From Caulobacter sp. (lineage in GTDB: Bacteria > Pseudomonadota > Alphaproteobacteria > Caulobacterales > Caulobacteraceae): DNA of 64,000 nucleotides. This document shows positions 34,452 to 43,697 of the stretch, in pieces; position 1 is the stretch's first letter; each line of letters begins with the position of its first letter. The stretch covers positions 1 through 64,000 of the forward strand of contig JAQGIP010000071.1 of assembly GCA_028291055.1 (NCBI GenBank), written 5' to 3'. Below the pieces are notes generated by a model. The model did no database searches. It saw only the letters and a program-made list of their open reading frames with translations, and was not told the DNA's origin. Made by a program: the position numbers and the translations under genes.

Positions 34452-35450
34452 ATGATCATCTTCTGGATCGCCGCGGCCCTCCTTTCGGCGGGGGCGGGGG
34501 CGCTGATGCTGCAGGGCGCCGTGCGCCGGGGCCCGGCCCTGGCGGAAGACCCGGCCGTGTCCGTGCATCGCCGGCAACTCGCCGAGATCGACCAGCTGGC
34601 CGAGCGGGGGCTGCTCAGCGAGACCGACCACCGGGCCGCCCGCGCCGAGGCCGCGCGCCGGATGCTGGACGCCGCCGAGGCCGCCCATCCGGGCCACCAC
34701 GTAGAGAGCAGCGGCCGGCTGGCCCTGCTGATCGTGGCCGCCGCCGCGCCGCTGATCGCGGCGGGGCTCTACATCACCGTCGCCGGGGCGCCCGGCACGC
34801 CCGACCAGCCCTTCATGGCCAGGGTGGCCGCGTGGAAGACCGGCGGCGCCGACCTGGGCTGGCCCGAGCGGGTGGCGGTGGCGACCGTGGACTCCCAGCG
34901 CAATCCCAAGGACCCGGCCCTGCTGAAGCAGTTGGCGGCCACCCAGCTGTTCGCCGACGATCCTGTTTCCGCCGAGGCGACGGCGCAAAGGGCGCTGGCC
35001 CTGTGGCCGAAGGACCCGGAAGTCTTCACCCTGCTGGCCGCGAGCCTGACCCGTCAGGCCGGCCAGGTGACGCCGCAAGCCGCGTCGGCGCTGGAGCAGG
35101 CGCAGAGACTGGCCGAGGCTCTGCCGCCGGGCGATCCGACGCGCGAACGCATCGACGGCCAGATCAGGGCGGTGGCGTCCATGGGCGCCGAAGGACAGCA
35201 AGAACCTCAAGCCCAACCCGACGCGGGCCAAGTCACCCCCGCGCGCATTCGCCAGATGGTGGAGGGACTGGCCGCCAGGCTGAAGGCCAATCCGGACGAT
35301 CCCAAGGGCTGGGTGATGCTGGTGAAGGCCTATTCGGTGATGGGCGAGACGGCGTCGCGCGATGCCGCCCTGGCTGAAGCGCGCAAGCGCTATGCGGGCG
35401 ACAAGGCGATGTTGGACCAACTCGAACAGGCCAAGGATGTGAGCCGATGA
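34452..35450 (+). CDS. ccmI: Cytochrome c maturation protein CcmI
   Basis: Inner-membrane apocytochrome c chaperone that presents the C-terminal helix and heme site to the CcmFH heme lyase. 332 residues: TM1 (MIIFWIAAALLSAGAGALML), the conserved cytoplasmic helix VHRRQLAEIDQLAERGLLSE, TM2 (~90-110), then a periplasmic TPR domain (ATAQRALALWPKDPEVFTLL). Equivalent to rhizobial CycH. First gene of ccmIEFH; its stop overlaps the ccmE start in ATGA, so the operon is coupled. Confidence 0.93.
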   Translation: MIIFWIAAALLSAGAGALMLQGAVRRGPALAEDPAVSVHRRQLAEIDQLAERGLLSETDHRAARAEAARRMLDAAEAAHPGHHVESSGRLALLIVAAAAPLIAAGLYITVAGAPGTPDQPFMARVAAWKTGGADLGWPERVAVATVDSQRNPKDPALLKQLAATQLFADDPVSAEATAQRALALWPKDPEVFTLLAASLTRQAGQVTPQAASALEQAQRLAEALPPGDPTRERIDGQIRAVASMGAEGQQEPQAQPDAGQVTPARIRQMVEGLAARLKANPDDPKGWVMLVKAYSVMGETASRDAALAEARKRYAGDKAMLDQLEQAKDVSR

Positions 35451-35941
35451 GCCTGATGCCGAAATCGCGGACCGCGCGGCGGCGGCTGATGGTGCTGGCC
35501 GCCGTGGCCCCGGTGCTGATGCTGGCCGTGGGGCTAGCGGGTTGGGGCCTGAGGGGCTCGATCTCCTTCTTCTATACCCCGGCCCAGGCGGCGCAGGCGC
35601 ATGTGCCGGCGGGGCGCGCGGTGCAGCTGGGCGGGCTGGTCGCCACCGGCAGCGTGGTCAAGCATCCGGACGGCCAGGTGGACTTCACGGTCGCCGACAA
35701 GCTGGCCAGCGCCAAGGTGGTGTTCCATGGCGACCTGCCGGACCTGTTCCGCGAGGGCCAGGGCATCGTGGCCATCGGCAGCTTCGACCAGGCGGGCGTC
35801 TTCCAGGCCAAGCAGGTGCTGGCCAAGCACGATGAGAAATACATGCCCCGCGACGTGGCCAAGGCGCTGAAGTCGCAGGGCGAATGGCGCGGCGATGGGG
35901 CCAGGCCCTCCTATGATACGCCCCCGGCGGCCAAGCCATGA
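35447..35941 (+). CDS. ccmE: Heme chaperone CcmE
   Basis: Periplasmic, membrane-anchored chaperone that covalently carries heme to the CcmF/H lyase. 164 residues: basic start, TM (~14-34), OB-fold beta domain (VQLGGLVATGSVVKHPDGQV; GIVAIGSFDQAGVFQAKQVL), and the heme-linking motif LAKHDEKYMP with His128 and Tyr132. Equivalent to CycJ. Overlaps ccmI and ccmF by four bases each. Confidence 0.96.
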   Translation: MSLMPKSRTARRRLMVLAAVAPVLMLAVGLAGWGLRGSISFFYTPAQAAQAHVPAGRAVQLGGLVATGSVVKHPDGQVDFTVADKLASAKVVFHGDLPDLFREGQGIVAIGSFDQAGVFQAKQVLAKHDEKYMPRDVAKALKSQGEWRGDGARPSYDTPPAAKP

Positions 35942-37944
35942 TCGTCGAGATCGGCTCCTTCGCACTCGTCCTGGCGCTGGTGCTGTCGGCCGCCCAGACC
36001 GGGCTGTCGGCGTTCGGGGTGAACCGCCCTGCCCTGGCCGGCGCCGGTGAAGGCGCGGCGCTCGGCGCCTTCCTGGCCACGGCGACGGCGTTCGGGGTGC
36101 TGATCTACGCCTTCGTCGTTTCGGACTTCTCGGTGGCCAATGTCGCGGCCAACTCCCACACCGCCAAGCCGCTGCTCTACAAGATCGCCGGCGCCTGGGG
36201 CAGCCACGAGGGCTCCATCCTGCTGTGGTGCCTCTACCTGACAGGCTATGGCGCGGCGGTGGCCGTGCTGGGGCGCAGTCTGCCGGCGCGGCTCAGGTCG
36301 CGGGTGGTGATGGTTCAGGGCGTGCTCTGCCTGCTGTTCATCGCCTACATGGTCTTCGCGTCGAACCCGCTGCTACGTCTGGCCAACCCGCCGGTGGAGG
36401 GCGCCAGCCTCAATCCCCTTCTTCAAGATCCGGCGCTGGCGGCCCATCCGCCCTTCCTCTACTCGGGCTATGTCGGCTTTTCGGTGGTCTTCTCCTTCGC
36501 CGTCGCCGCGCTGATCGAGGGCAAGGTGGACGCCGCCTGGGCGCGGTGGGTTCGCCCCTGGACTCTGGCGGCCTGGAGCCTTCTGACCGTCGGCATCACG
36601 CTCGGCGCCTTCTGGGCCTATTACGAGCTGGGCTGGGGCGGCTGGTGGTTCTGGGACCCGGTGGAGAATGCCTCCTTCATGCCGTGGCTGGTGGGGGCGG
36701 CGCTGCTGCACTCGGCGGTCGTCACCGAAAAGCGCGGCGCCCTGCCCGGCTGGACGGTGTTCCTGTCGCTGCTGGCCTTCACCTTCTCGATGCTGGGGGC
36801 CTTCCTGGTGCGCTCGGGCGTGCTGACCTCGGTGCATGCCTTCGCGGTGGATCCCAAGCGGGGCATCCTGCTGCTGGAAATCCTGGCCGTGTCGTCGGGA
36901 GCGGCCTTCGCGCTGTTCGCCTGGCGGGCGCCGAAGCTGTCGGCGGGGGGGCTGTTCGCGCCGGTCAGCCGCGAGAGCGCGATCGTGCTCAACAACATCA
37001 TCCTGGCCGCCGCCGCCGCCACCGTGATGCTCGGCACCCTCTATCCGCTGCTGGCCGAGGCGATGGGCGGCGAGACGGTGTCGGTGGGCGCGCCCTTCTT
37101 CGCGCTGACCTTCACGCCGTTGATGGCCATCGCGCTCCTCATCCTGCCGTTCGGGCCGCTGCTGGCCTGGAAGCGCGGCGACCTGCTGGGCGCGGCCCAG
37201 CGGCTGTGGATCGCGGCGCTGGTAGCGGTGGCCCTGGCCCTGCTCGCCCTGGCCGTGATGTCGCCCAAGAAGGCGCTGGCCTGCGCCGGCCTGGGCCTCG
37301 GCTTCTGGCTGATCGGCGGGGCCATCGCCGAACTGGTGGAGCGCACGCGGGCCTTCCGCGCGCCCTGGAGCGACGTGATCCGGCGCCTGACCGGCCTGCC
37401 GCGCGGCGCCTGGGGCATGACCCTGGCCCACATCGGCATGGGCGTCTTCGTGCTGGGGGCGTGTTTCGAAACGAGCTGGCGTTCGGAAGCGGCCGAGAGC
37501 CTGGCCATCGGCGGCAGGATCAATGTCGGCGCCTATGAGCTGACACTGGATTCGGTGGGCGGGGCCGAGGGACCCAACTACCTGGCCGAGCGCGGCCACA
37601 TCACCGCGCGCAACGCCAAGGGCCAGGTCGAGTGCGTGGGCCAGCCCGAGCGGCGGCTCTATCCCACCGGCGGCCAGACCACCTCGGAGGTGGCCATCTG
37701 TCCCAAGGGCCTCGACCAGCTCTACATCGTGCTGGGCGAGCGCCGGGCGGGCGCGGACGGGGCCATGGATCACTGGCTGGTGCGCGCCTACGTCAATCCG
37801 TGGGTGCAGCTGATCTTCGGCGGGCCGATGCTGATCGCCCTGGGCGGGCTGATCTCGCTGTCGGACCGGCGGTTGCGGTTCGGCGTCGGCCGCCGGGCCG
37901 GTGCCGTGGACGATGCGGCCAAGACCGCGCCGGAGGCCGCGTGA
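35938..37944 (+). CDS. ccmF: Heme lyase subunit CcmF
   Basis: Polytopic inner-membrane protein that attaches heme to apocytochrome c. 668 residues, with many membrane segments and the tryptophan-rich WWD heme site GWGGWWFWDPVENASFMPWL, plus conserved His in periplasmic loops (AGAWGSHEGSILLW; AALLHSAVV). Normal length and complete. Equivalent to CycK. The stop overlaps the ccmH start (TGATG). Confidence 0.97.
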   Translation: MIVEIGSFALVLALVLSAAQTGLSAFGVNRPALAGAGEGAALGAFLATATAFGVLIYAFVVSDFSVANVAANSHTAKPLLYKIAGAWGSHEGSILLWCLYLTGYGAAVAVLGRSLPARLRSRVVMVQGVLCLLFIAYMVFASNPLLRLANPPVEGASLNPLLQDPALAAHPPFLYSGYVGFSVVFSFAVAALIEGKVDAAWARWVRPWTLAAWSLLTVGITLGAFWAYYELGWGGWWFWDPVENASFMPWLVGAALLHSAVVTEKRGALPGWTVFLSLLAFTFSMLGAFLVRSGVLTSVHAFAVDPKRGILLLEILAVSSGAAFALFAWRAPKLSAGGLFAPVSRESAIVLNNIILAAAAATVMLGTLYPLLAEAMGGETVSVGAPFFALTFTPLMAIALLILPFGPLLAWKRGDLLGAAQRLWIAALVAVALALLALAVMSPKKALACAGLGLGFWLIGGAIAELVERTRAFRAPWSDVIRRLTGLPRGAWGMTLAHIGMGVFVLGACFETSWRSEAAESLAIGGRINVGAYELTLDSVGGAEGPNYLAERGHITARNAKGQVECVGQPERRLYPTGGQTTSEVAICPKGLDQLYIVLGERRAGADGAMDHWLVRAYVNPWVQLIFGGPMLIALGGLISLSDRRLRFGVGRRAGAVDDAAKTAPEAA

Positions 37945-38429
37945 TGCGGCGCCTGGGACGGTTCGGGCCGATGGCCGGGCTGATGGCGGCGGCGGTGCTG
38001 TGCATGGCCGCGGCCTCCGATCCGGCCGAGCGGCTGGCCGACCCGGCCCAGGAGGCGCGCGCCCGGACGCTGTTCGCGCAGGTGCGCTGCATGATGTGCC
38101 AGAACGAGTCCATCGACGACTCCGAGGCCCCCATCGCCCACGACCTGCGCATGGCGGTCCGGCGGCAGGTGGCGCAGGGCAAGACGGACGCGGAGATCCG
38201 CACCTTCCTGGTGGCGCGGTTCGGTCAGTTTGTGATGCTCAAGCCGTCGTTCAACGGCGAGACCGCGCTGCTGTGGGCGGGACCGCTGGCGGTGCTGCTT
38301 GGCGGCGGGGCGTTGCTGTTCGGGTTGCTGCGGCGGCGCATTCCGGGCGAGCACCTGGCGGACGAGGGGCTGAGCGCGGAAGAAGAGGCGCGGGTGCAGG
38401 CAATCCTGAACGACAAGGCGGACGTCTAG
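37944..38429 (+). CDS. ccmH: Cytochrome c maturation protein CcmH
   Basis: Membrane-anchored thioredox protein reducing apocytochrome c before heme attachment. 161 residues: signal/TM start, active-site C49-M-M-C52 in VRCMMCQNESIDDSEAPIA, a helical domain with FLVARFGQFVMLKPSF, and a C-terminal TM (~108-125). Equivalent to rhizobial CycL. Last gene of the ccm operon. No ccmG lies in the window, as in the alphaproteobacterial cycHJKL layout where ccmG is elsewhere. Confidence 0.95.
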   Translation: MRRLGRFGPMAGLMAAAVLCMAAASDPAERLADPAQEARARTLFAQVRCMMCQNESIDDSEAPIAHDLRMAVRRQVAQGKTDAEIRTFLVARFGQFVMLKPSFNGETALLWAGPLAVLLGGGALLFGLLRRRIPGEHLADEGLSAEEEARVQAILNDKADV

Positions 38430-38502
38430 CGCGCCAAGCAATAGGGGATAGAAAGCCAACCGCTTCCTGATCCCCGGCAAGCCTCCCGCTGACTTGACCA
38501 CC

Positions 38503-38568
38503 GGGGGCTGTAGCCCCCTCAGTCAGCCTTGCTGGTCGCAAGGCCGACAGCTCCCCCGGAAGGGGAGC
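38503..38568. repeat. Cluster of three hairpins between ccmH and degP
   Basis: In the 319-base gap: GGGGGCT/AGCCCCC (38503-38518), CCTTGC/GCAAGG (38527-38543) and GCTCCCC/GGGGAGC (38550-38568). This resembles other palindromic elements of the window and may also terminate the ccm operon. The remaining ~180 bases before degP should hold its promoter; I could not assign a clear -35/-10. Confidence 0.55.
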
Positions 38569-38748
38569 ACGAGGACACGATTGCGCCGCAGGATGGCCCC
38601 AAGAAGCCCCAACGCGGCGTTCATTGCCGACAATCGAACGAATGCGGCGCTTCCCATGACGGAAAGGTAACTTGAGAGCCTTCCCCCGGTTTGGCATCGC
38701 ACCTAGGTTCACTCTCGAATGCGCGGCGCGTCGCCGGGCCCAAGGAAC

Positions 38749-40284
38749 ATGACGATGACTGCCAGGAAGACCGGTTTGATCATGGGCGCCATCGCGGGGA
38801 TCAGCGTCGCCGCCGCCGCCATGGCGGGGGTGGGCCTGCGCGGCCCCGCCAACGCCGCTGATGGAACGGGCTTCCAACGCATCTCCACCGCCCCGATGTT
38901 CGCCCCGCCGCCCGGCGCGCCGATGTCGTTCGCCGACATCTTCGAGCAGGTTTCGCCGGCCGTCGTGTCCATCGACGTGGTGTCCAAGGCCGACGTGTCG
39001 CAGCTGCGCAAGGTGCCGGGCCTGGAAGGCCTGCCGGACGGCAGCGGCGGCGGCGACGGGACCGACGGTTCAGGCCGCACGCCCAAGCAGCAGTCTTCGG
39101 GCTCGGGCTTCTTCATCTCGCCCGACGGCTTCATCGTCACCAACAACCACGTGGTCGAGGGCGCGGAAGACATCAAGGTCATCATGAAGGATGGCCGCGA
39201 GCTGAAGGCCACCGTGGTGGGCCGCGACGAGAGCACCGACCTGGCCGTGATCAAGGTCGAGGGCAAGAACTTCCCCTATGTGAGCTTCGAGAACTCGGCC
39301 AAGCCGCGGGTCGGCGACTGGGTGATCGCGGTGGGCAACCCCTTCGGCCTGGGCGGCACCGCCACGGCCGGCATCATCTCGGCCTATGGCCGTGACATCG
39401 GCGACACCGCCTTCGTCGACTACATCCAGATCGACGCCCCCATCAACCGGGGCAACTCGGGCGGGCCGACCTTCGACGTCTATGGCCGCGTGATCGGCGT
39501 CAACAGCGCCATCTTCTCGCCCTCGGGCGGCTCGGTGGGCATCGGCTTCGCCATTCCGGCCGACATCGCCGACAACATCACCAAGCAGCTGATCAACGGC
39601 GGCAAGATCACGCGCGGCTACATGGGCGCGACGATCCAGAACTTCACCAGTGACATGGCCGACGCGCGCGGCCTGGGCGACCTGAAGGGCGCCATCGTCA
39701 CCGACCTGGCCCCCGGCGGTCCCGCCGCCAAGGGCGGGCTGCTGCCCGGCGACGTGGTCGTGGCGGTGAATGGCGTGAAGGTGACGACGTCTTCCGAACT
39801 GACCCGCCAGGTGGCCAAGGCCGCCCCGGGCGACGTGCTGCACCTGGACATCTTCCGCGATGACGCGCGCCGCACCGTCGATGTGAAGTCGGGCATGCGC
39901 CCGGCCGAGAAGGACCTGGCGGCCAATGGCGGCGACGGTTCCGGCGCCCAGCCGGGCGGCACGCCGTCCGCGCCGGCCGCGCCCAAGACCGTGGTGCTGG
40001 GCCTGGCCATGGTGGCCATCGACCCCACCGTGCGCCAGCGCTACCAGCTGCAGGACGAGGTTCGCGGCGTGGTCATCGAGGGCCTGCAGGGCGACAGCGA
40101 CGCGGCCGACAAGGGCCTGTCGCGCGGCGACGTCATCAGCAGCATCAACAACAGGCCGGTGAATTCCCCGGCGGAGGCGGCGGCCGTCGTCGACGCCGCC
40201 AAGAAGGCCGGCAAGACCAGCGTCCTGCTGGGCTTCATCCACGGGGGCCGCTCGGGCTTCCTGGCCGTGAAGATCACGCCGTAA
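38749..40284 (+). CDS. degP: Do-family periplasmic serine protease DegP/HtrA
   Basis: Periplasmic protease and chaperone for misfolded envelope proteins. 511 residues: signal peptide, trypsin-like domain with catalytic triad His134 (VTNNHVVEG), Asp164 (STDLAVIKV) and Ser237 (RGNSGGPTF), and two PDZ domains (GYMGATIQNF; VLGLAMVAID). A Gly/Ser-rich loop (DGSGGGDGTDGSGR) precedes the catalytic His. ATG 38749 is preceded by AAGGA; an in-frame ATG at 38719 is less likely. Lies between ccmH and a two-component pair, the conserved alphaproteobacterial order. Confidence 0.95.
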   Translation: MTMTARKTGLIMGAIAGISVAAAAMAGVGLRGPANAADGTGFQRISTAPMFAPPPGAPMSFADIFEQVSPAVVSIDVVSKADVSQLRKVPGLEGLPDGSGGGDGTDGSGRTPKQQSSGSGFFISPDGFIVTNNHVVEGAEDIKVIMKDGRELKATVVGRDESTDLAVIKVEGKNFPYVSFENSAKPRVGDWVIAVGNPFGLGGTATAGIISAYGRDIGDTAFVDYIQIDAPINRGNSGGPTFDVYGRVIGVNSAIFSPSGGSVGIGFAIPADIADNITKQLINGGKITRGYMGATIQNFTSDMADARGLGDLKGAIVTDLAPGGPAAKGGLLPGDVVVAVNGVKVTTSSELTRQVAKAAPGDVLHLDIFRDDARRTVDVKSGMRPAEKDLAANGGDGSGAQPGGTPSAPAAPKTVVLGLAMVAIDPTVRQRYQLQDEVRGVVIEGLQGDSDAADKGLSRGDVISSINNRPVNSPAEAAAVVDAAKKAGKTSVLLGFIHGGRSGFLAVKITP

Positions 40285-40293
40285 CATCGGGCG

Positions 40294-40317
40294 CCGGCGC
40301 GACGCGAGTCGCGCCGG
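40294..40317 (+). terminator. Perfect 10-bp hairpin after degP
   Basis: CCGGCGCGAC (40294-40303), loop GCGA, GTCGCGCCGG (40308-40317), followed by TTCCTC. It starts 9 bases after the degP stop and precedes the response regulator by 26 bases. The tract after it is weak, so it may only partly terminate transcription. Confidence 0.6.
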
Positions 40318-40343
40318 TTCCTCACACAGCCTTGGGGGGCTGC

Positions 40344-41015
40344 ATGCGCATCCTGATCATCGAAGACGACATCGAAGCGGCCGGGGCGATGAAGCACGGC
40401 CTGACCGAGGCCGGCTATGACTGCACCCACGCCGCCGACGGCGAGGCGGGGCTGGCGATCGCGCGCGAGGGCGGCTTCGACGTGCTGATCGTCGACCGCA
40501 TGATGCCGAAGATGGACGGCATCCAGTTGGTCACCACCCTGCGCCGCGAAGGCGACGCCACGCCGGTGCTGTTCCTGTCGGCGCTCGGCGAGGTGGACGA
40601 CCGCATCACCGGCCTGAAGGCCGGCGGCGACGACTATCTGGTCAAGCCCTATGCCTTCGCCGAACTGACCGCGCGGGTGGAAGCCCTGTCGCGGCGGCGC
40701 GAGACGGGGGCAGTCGCGACCACCCTCAAGGTGGGCGACCTTGAAATGAACCTGATTTCCCGCAGCGTTCACCGCCAGGGCCAGGAGATCGACCTGCAGC
40801 CGCGCGAGTTCCAGCTGCTGGAATTCATGATGCGCCACGCCGGCCAGTCGGTGACGCGCACCATGCTGCTGGAGAAGGTCTGGGAATACCACTTCGACCC
40901 CCAGACCAATGTCATCGACGTACATATCTCGCGTCTGCGCAGCAAGATCGACAAGGGCTTCGACCGGGCCATGCTGCAGACCGTGCGCGGCGCGGGCTAT
41001 CGGCTCGATCCCTAG
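40344..41015 (+). CDS. OmpR-family response regulator, FeuP-like
   Basis: Predicted 223-residue DNA-binding regulator. Receiver: MRILIIEDDIEAAGAMKHGL, phospho-acceptor Asp51 in VLIVDRMMPKMDG, and YLVKPYAFAELTARVEAL. Winged helix: LQPREFQLLEFMMRHAG through ISRLRSKIDKGFDRAMLQTV. GGGGGG lies upstream of ATG 40344. Its place directly after cycHJKL-degP matches the rhizobial/Brucella feuP-feuQ position, so orthology is probable but not proven. Paired with the kinase 30 bases downstream. Confidence 0.9.
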   Translation: MRILIIEDDIEAAGAMKHGLTEAGYDCTHAADGEAGLAIAREGGFDVLIVDRMMPKMDGIQLVTTLRREGDATPVLFLSALGEVDDRITGLKAGGDDYLVKPYAFAELTARVEALSRRRETGAVATTLKVGDLEMNLISRSVHRQGQEIDLQPREFQLLEFMMRHAGQSVTRTMLLEKVWEYHFDPQTNVIDVHISRLRSKIDKGFDRAMLQTVRGAGYRLDP

Positions 41016-41045
41016 CCGCGCGACAAGTCAGTAGGGCCCGAGCCC

Positions 41046-42446
41046 ATGCGCCTGCCGCGCCTGTTCCGCACCACCACCTTCCGGCTGATGCTGGTCTTCC
41101 TGGCCCTGTTCGAGGCCGCGGCGGCCGCGTTCCTGGCCTATATCTACATCTCCACGGCGGGAGAGGTGCGGCTGCGTTCCGAGCGGCTGATCACCAAGGA
41201 GATGCATTCGCTGGAGGCCGTCTATGAGCAGGGCGGCGTCAATTCGCTGAACCAGGCGATCATCGAGCGTACGGCGTCGGACCGGCCCTTCCTCTACCTG
41301 CTGCTGTCGCCCAAGGGGACCAAGATCTCGGGCTCCATCGCCCAGTCGCCGATCGACGACTTCAACGGCGACAAGGAGTGGAAGAAGTTCAACGTCACCG
41401 AGACCGACCCGGACGGCGCGGAGGTGCAGAAGGGTGCGCGGGGGCTGCAGGAGCGGCTGAAGAGCGGCGAGATGCTGTTCATCGGGGCCGACGAGGGAGA
41501 GAGCGAAAGCTACGTCCACAAGATCGTGCGCGCCCTGTGGGGCGCCGAAGTGCTGGTGGTGATCCTGGGGCTGGGCGGCGGCATCCTGGTCAGCCGCAAT
41601 GTCAGCCGCAGCATGCAGGGGCTGAACGACCTGGTGGCCGCGGTGCGCACCGGCGATATCCGGGCGCGGGCCAAGGTGCGCGGCACCCGCGACGAGATCG
41701 ACGAACTGGCCGAGGGCCTGAACGACATGCTCGACCGCCTGGAGCATTCCATGGGCGGGTTGCGCCATGCGGGCGACGCCATCGCCCATGACCTGCGCTC
41801 GCCGCTGACCCGGCTGAGGGCGCGTCTTGAAGTGGCGCTGATCGACGTGGAGGCGGGCAAGGGCGATCCCAAGCAGGGGCTGATCCAGGCGGTGGAGGAC
41901 GCCGACGGGGTGTTGCGCACCTTCAACGCCGTGCTGGCCATCGCGCGGCTGCAGGCGGCGGGTCAGGTGCCCGATCCCAAGGAGTTCGATCCCGGGGCGC
42001 TGGCCCTCGATGTGGCCGAGCTCTATGAGCCGCTCTGCGAAGAAAAGGGCCTCGACTTCAAGTCGGAGGTGACGCCGGGGCTGAAGGCGCGCGGCAACCG
42101 CGAGTTCGTGGCCCAGGCCCTGGCCAACCTGATCGACAACGCCATCAAATATACCCCCGAGGGCGGCGCGGTGATGCTGCGCATGCGGCGGCGCTCGTCC
42201 GGGGAGATCGAGTTTTCGGTCACCGACACCGGGCCGGGCGTGCCGGACGAGGACCTGGCGCGGGTGGTGCAGCGGTTCGTGCGCTTGGAAAACAGCCGCA
42301 ACCAGCCCGGCGCGGGCCTGGGGCTGTCGCTGGTGGTGGCCGTGGCCGAGGCGCACGGCGGACGCCTGGAACTGGCCGAGGGTCCCGGCAAGATCGGCGA
42401 GTTCGGCCCGGGGCTGCGCGTGGCGTTGGTGTTGCCGGCGGGGTGA
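41046..42446 (+). CDS. Sensor histidine kinase, FeuQ-like
   Basis: Predicted 466-residue inner-membrane kinase. TM1 (~14-38), periplasmic sensor of about 120 residues, TM2 (~165-185, VVILGLGGGILVSRNV), HAMP (~186-238), phospho-acceptor His248 in GDAIAHDLRSPLTRLRARLE, and HATPase with NLIDNAIKYTP (N box), DTGPGVPDED (G1) and GAGLGLSLVVAVAEAHGG (G2). Pair with the upstream regulator. By synteny it corresponds to FeuQ, which responds to envelope or osmotic conditions in rhizobia; the signal here is unknown. Confidence 0.9.
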   Translation: MRLPRLFRTTTFRLMLVFLALFEAAAAAFLAYIYISTAGEVRLRSERLITKEMHSLEAVYEQGGVNSLNQAIIERTASDRPFLYLLLSPKGTKISGSIAQSPIDDFNGDKEWKKFNVTETDPDGAEVQKGARGLQERLKSGEMLFIGADEGESESYVHKIVRALWGAEVLVVILGLGGGILVSRNVSRSMQGLNDLVAAVRTGDIRARAKVRGTRDEIDELAEGLNDMLDRLEHSMGGLRHAGDAIAHDLRSPLTRLRARLEVALIDVEAGKGDPKQGLIQAVEDADGVLRTFNAVLAIARLQAAGQVPDPKEFDPGALALDVAELYEPLCEEKGLDFKSEVTPGLKARGNREFVAQALANLIDNAIKYTPEGGAVMLRMRRRSSGEIEFSVTDTGPGVPDEDLARVVQRFVRLENSRNQPGAGLGLSLVVAVAEAHGGRLELAEGPGKIGEFGPGLRVALVLPAG

Positions 42447-42517
42447 AGAACTGAGGCTCAGGCTAGGCTAAACGCCAGCGATGATAGTTCAATGTTGACC
42501 CTTGGCAGGTGATTTAT

Positions 42518-42772
42518 ATGCACGCTCACGCTCCCGACGACTTCATCGTGCGTCTGCCCCGCAGCGTTCCGATGGCCGAAGCCTATGAGATCATGGAAGA
42601 CATGGACGGAGTGAGGATGTCGCTTGGCCGAGAAACGCAGGCGACCTTTCTCCACACCACCTCGGAACACGAAGCCGTTGCGATTGTCCTGAGAACAAAT
42701 GGCTCGCTTGTGCATCAGCCCAAGCAGCCCGCGCAAACAGCAGCGCACCTCAAGGGGCCCCGCTTCCCTTGA
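42518..42772 (+). CDS. Small hypothetical protein, 84 residues
   Basis: Predicted cytosolic protein starting MHAHAPDDFIVRLPRSVPMA. ATG 42518 follows AGGTGA; a GTG at 42509 is also in frame. It has a beta-alpha feel (EAYEIMEDMDGVRMSLGRET; EHEAVAIVLRTNGSLV) with a polar C-terminal tail. Third-position bias is weaker than in neighbouring genes, so the gene may be recent or non-conserved. Not recognised. It converges with the ECF sigma gene. Confidence 0.5.
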   Translation: MHAHAPDDFIVRLPRSVPMAEAYEIMEDMDGVRMSLGRETQATFLHTTSEHEAVAIVLRTNGSLVHQPKQPAQTAAHLKGPRFP

Positions 42773-42835
42773 GCATGCTGGTCGCTCTCTCGATCATCGA
42801 TCTGAAAATCGCAAATCCCAGATTCATCTCCCCGC

Positions 42836-43696
42836 CTAAGGCATGGCGAAGTCGATGCCACTGAGCCGTTCCGGGTCGGCGATGATGTTGAGTTCGACGA
42901 TGCGGCCGCCCTCGATGCGCATGGCGAGCGCCAGCAACAGCTTGCCCATAGGAGCCACGACGGCCCCCAGCGCGCCATCGACCAGGGCGGGACGCGCGGC
43001 CCCAGCCTTGCCCGAGAAGAACCGGGCCACGGCGGCCGAGCCGCGCATCTCGGGCGGGTCGCCGCCCAGCACGGCGGCCGCATCGGCGCGGAACACGACA
43101 TCGGGATCGAGGACGGCCAGCAGGGCGGTCATGTCGCCGCCGCGCGAGGCGGTGAGGAAGGCGTCCACCACGGCTTTCTGACGGCCCAGGTCGGCGTCCG
43201 GCATGGCGGGGCGGCCGCGCACCCGGCGGCGCGCGCGGCTGGCCAGCTGGCGGGTGGCAGGCTCGGTGCGACCGACGATGGGGGCGATCTCGTCGAAGGG
43301 CAGGTCGAACATGTCGTGCAGCACGAAGGCCACCCGTTCGGCCGGAGCCAGGGCCTCCAGCACCACCAGCATGGCCAGGCCCACGGCGTCGGCCAGGATC
43401 ATCTCCTGCTCGGCGTTGGTCTCGCCGCTGTCGATGTCTTCCGGGGCGTGGGCGTCCAGCGCCTCTTCGCGCCGGGCCTTGCGCGAGCGCAGCATGTCCA
43501 GGCAGACGCGCGCCGTGACCGTGGTCAGCCAGGCCGACAGGTTGGCGACATCGCCGGTGTCGCTGCGGCTGAGCCGAAGCCAGGCCTCCTGCACCGCGTC
43601 CTCGGCCTCCGGCAACGAGCCCAGCATGCGGTAGGCGACGCCGCGCAGGCGGCCGCGTTCCGATTCAAAGCGGCTGGAAAGATTTATCTCGGCCAT
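42836..43696 (-). CDS. ECF sigma factor with SnoaL-like C-terminal domain (ECF41/SigJ type)
   Basis: Predicted 286-residue sigma factor. Region 2 (YRMLGSLPEAEDAVQEAWLR; WLTTVTARVCLDMLRSRKAR) and region 4 (LAPAERVAFVLHDMFDLPFD; ATRQLASRARRRVRG) are followed by a ~110-residue SnoaL-like domain ending IADPERLSGIDFAMP. ECF41 factors have such an extension, which replaces a separate anti-sigma, and a conserved NPDKL-like C-terminal motif; ADPERL fits. ECF41 members are typically encoded beside carboxymuconolactone decarboxylase, oxidoreductase or epimerase genes, as here (divergent, 116 bases apart). Intact length. Confidence 0.9.
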   Translation of the reverse strand: MAEINLSSRFESERGRLRGVAYRMLGSLPEAEDAVQEAWLRLSRSDTGDVANLSAWLTTVTARVCLDMLRSRKARREEALDAHAPEDIDSGETNAEQEMILADAVGLAMLVVLEALAPAERVAFVLHDMFDLPFDEIAPIVGRTEPATRQLASRARRRVRGRPAMPDADLGRQKAVVDAFLTASRGGDMTALLAVLDPDVVFRADAAAVLGGDPPEMRGSAAVARFFSGKAGAARPALVDGALGAVVAPMGKLLLALAMRIEGGRIVELNIIADPERLSGIDFAMP

Positions 43697-43697
43697 C

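Noticed and set aside
37944-38429. Missing ccmG as evidence of a broken cytochrome c system
   Set aside because: In alphaproteobacteria with cycHJKL order ccmG is normally at another locus, so its absence here is expected.
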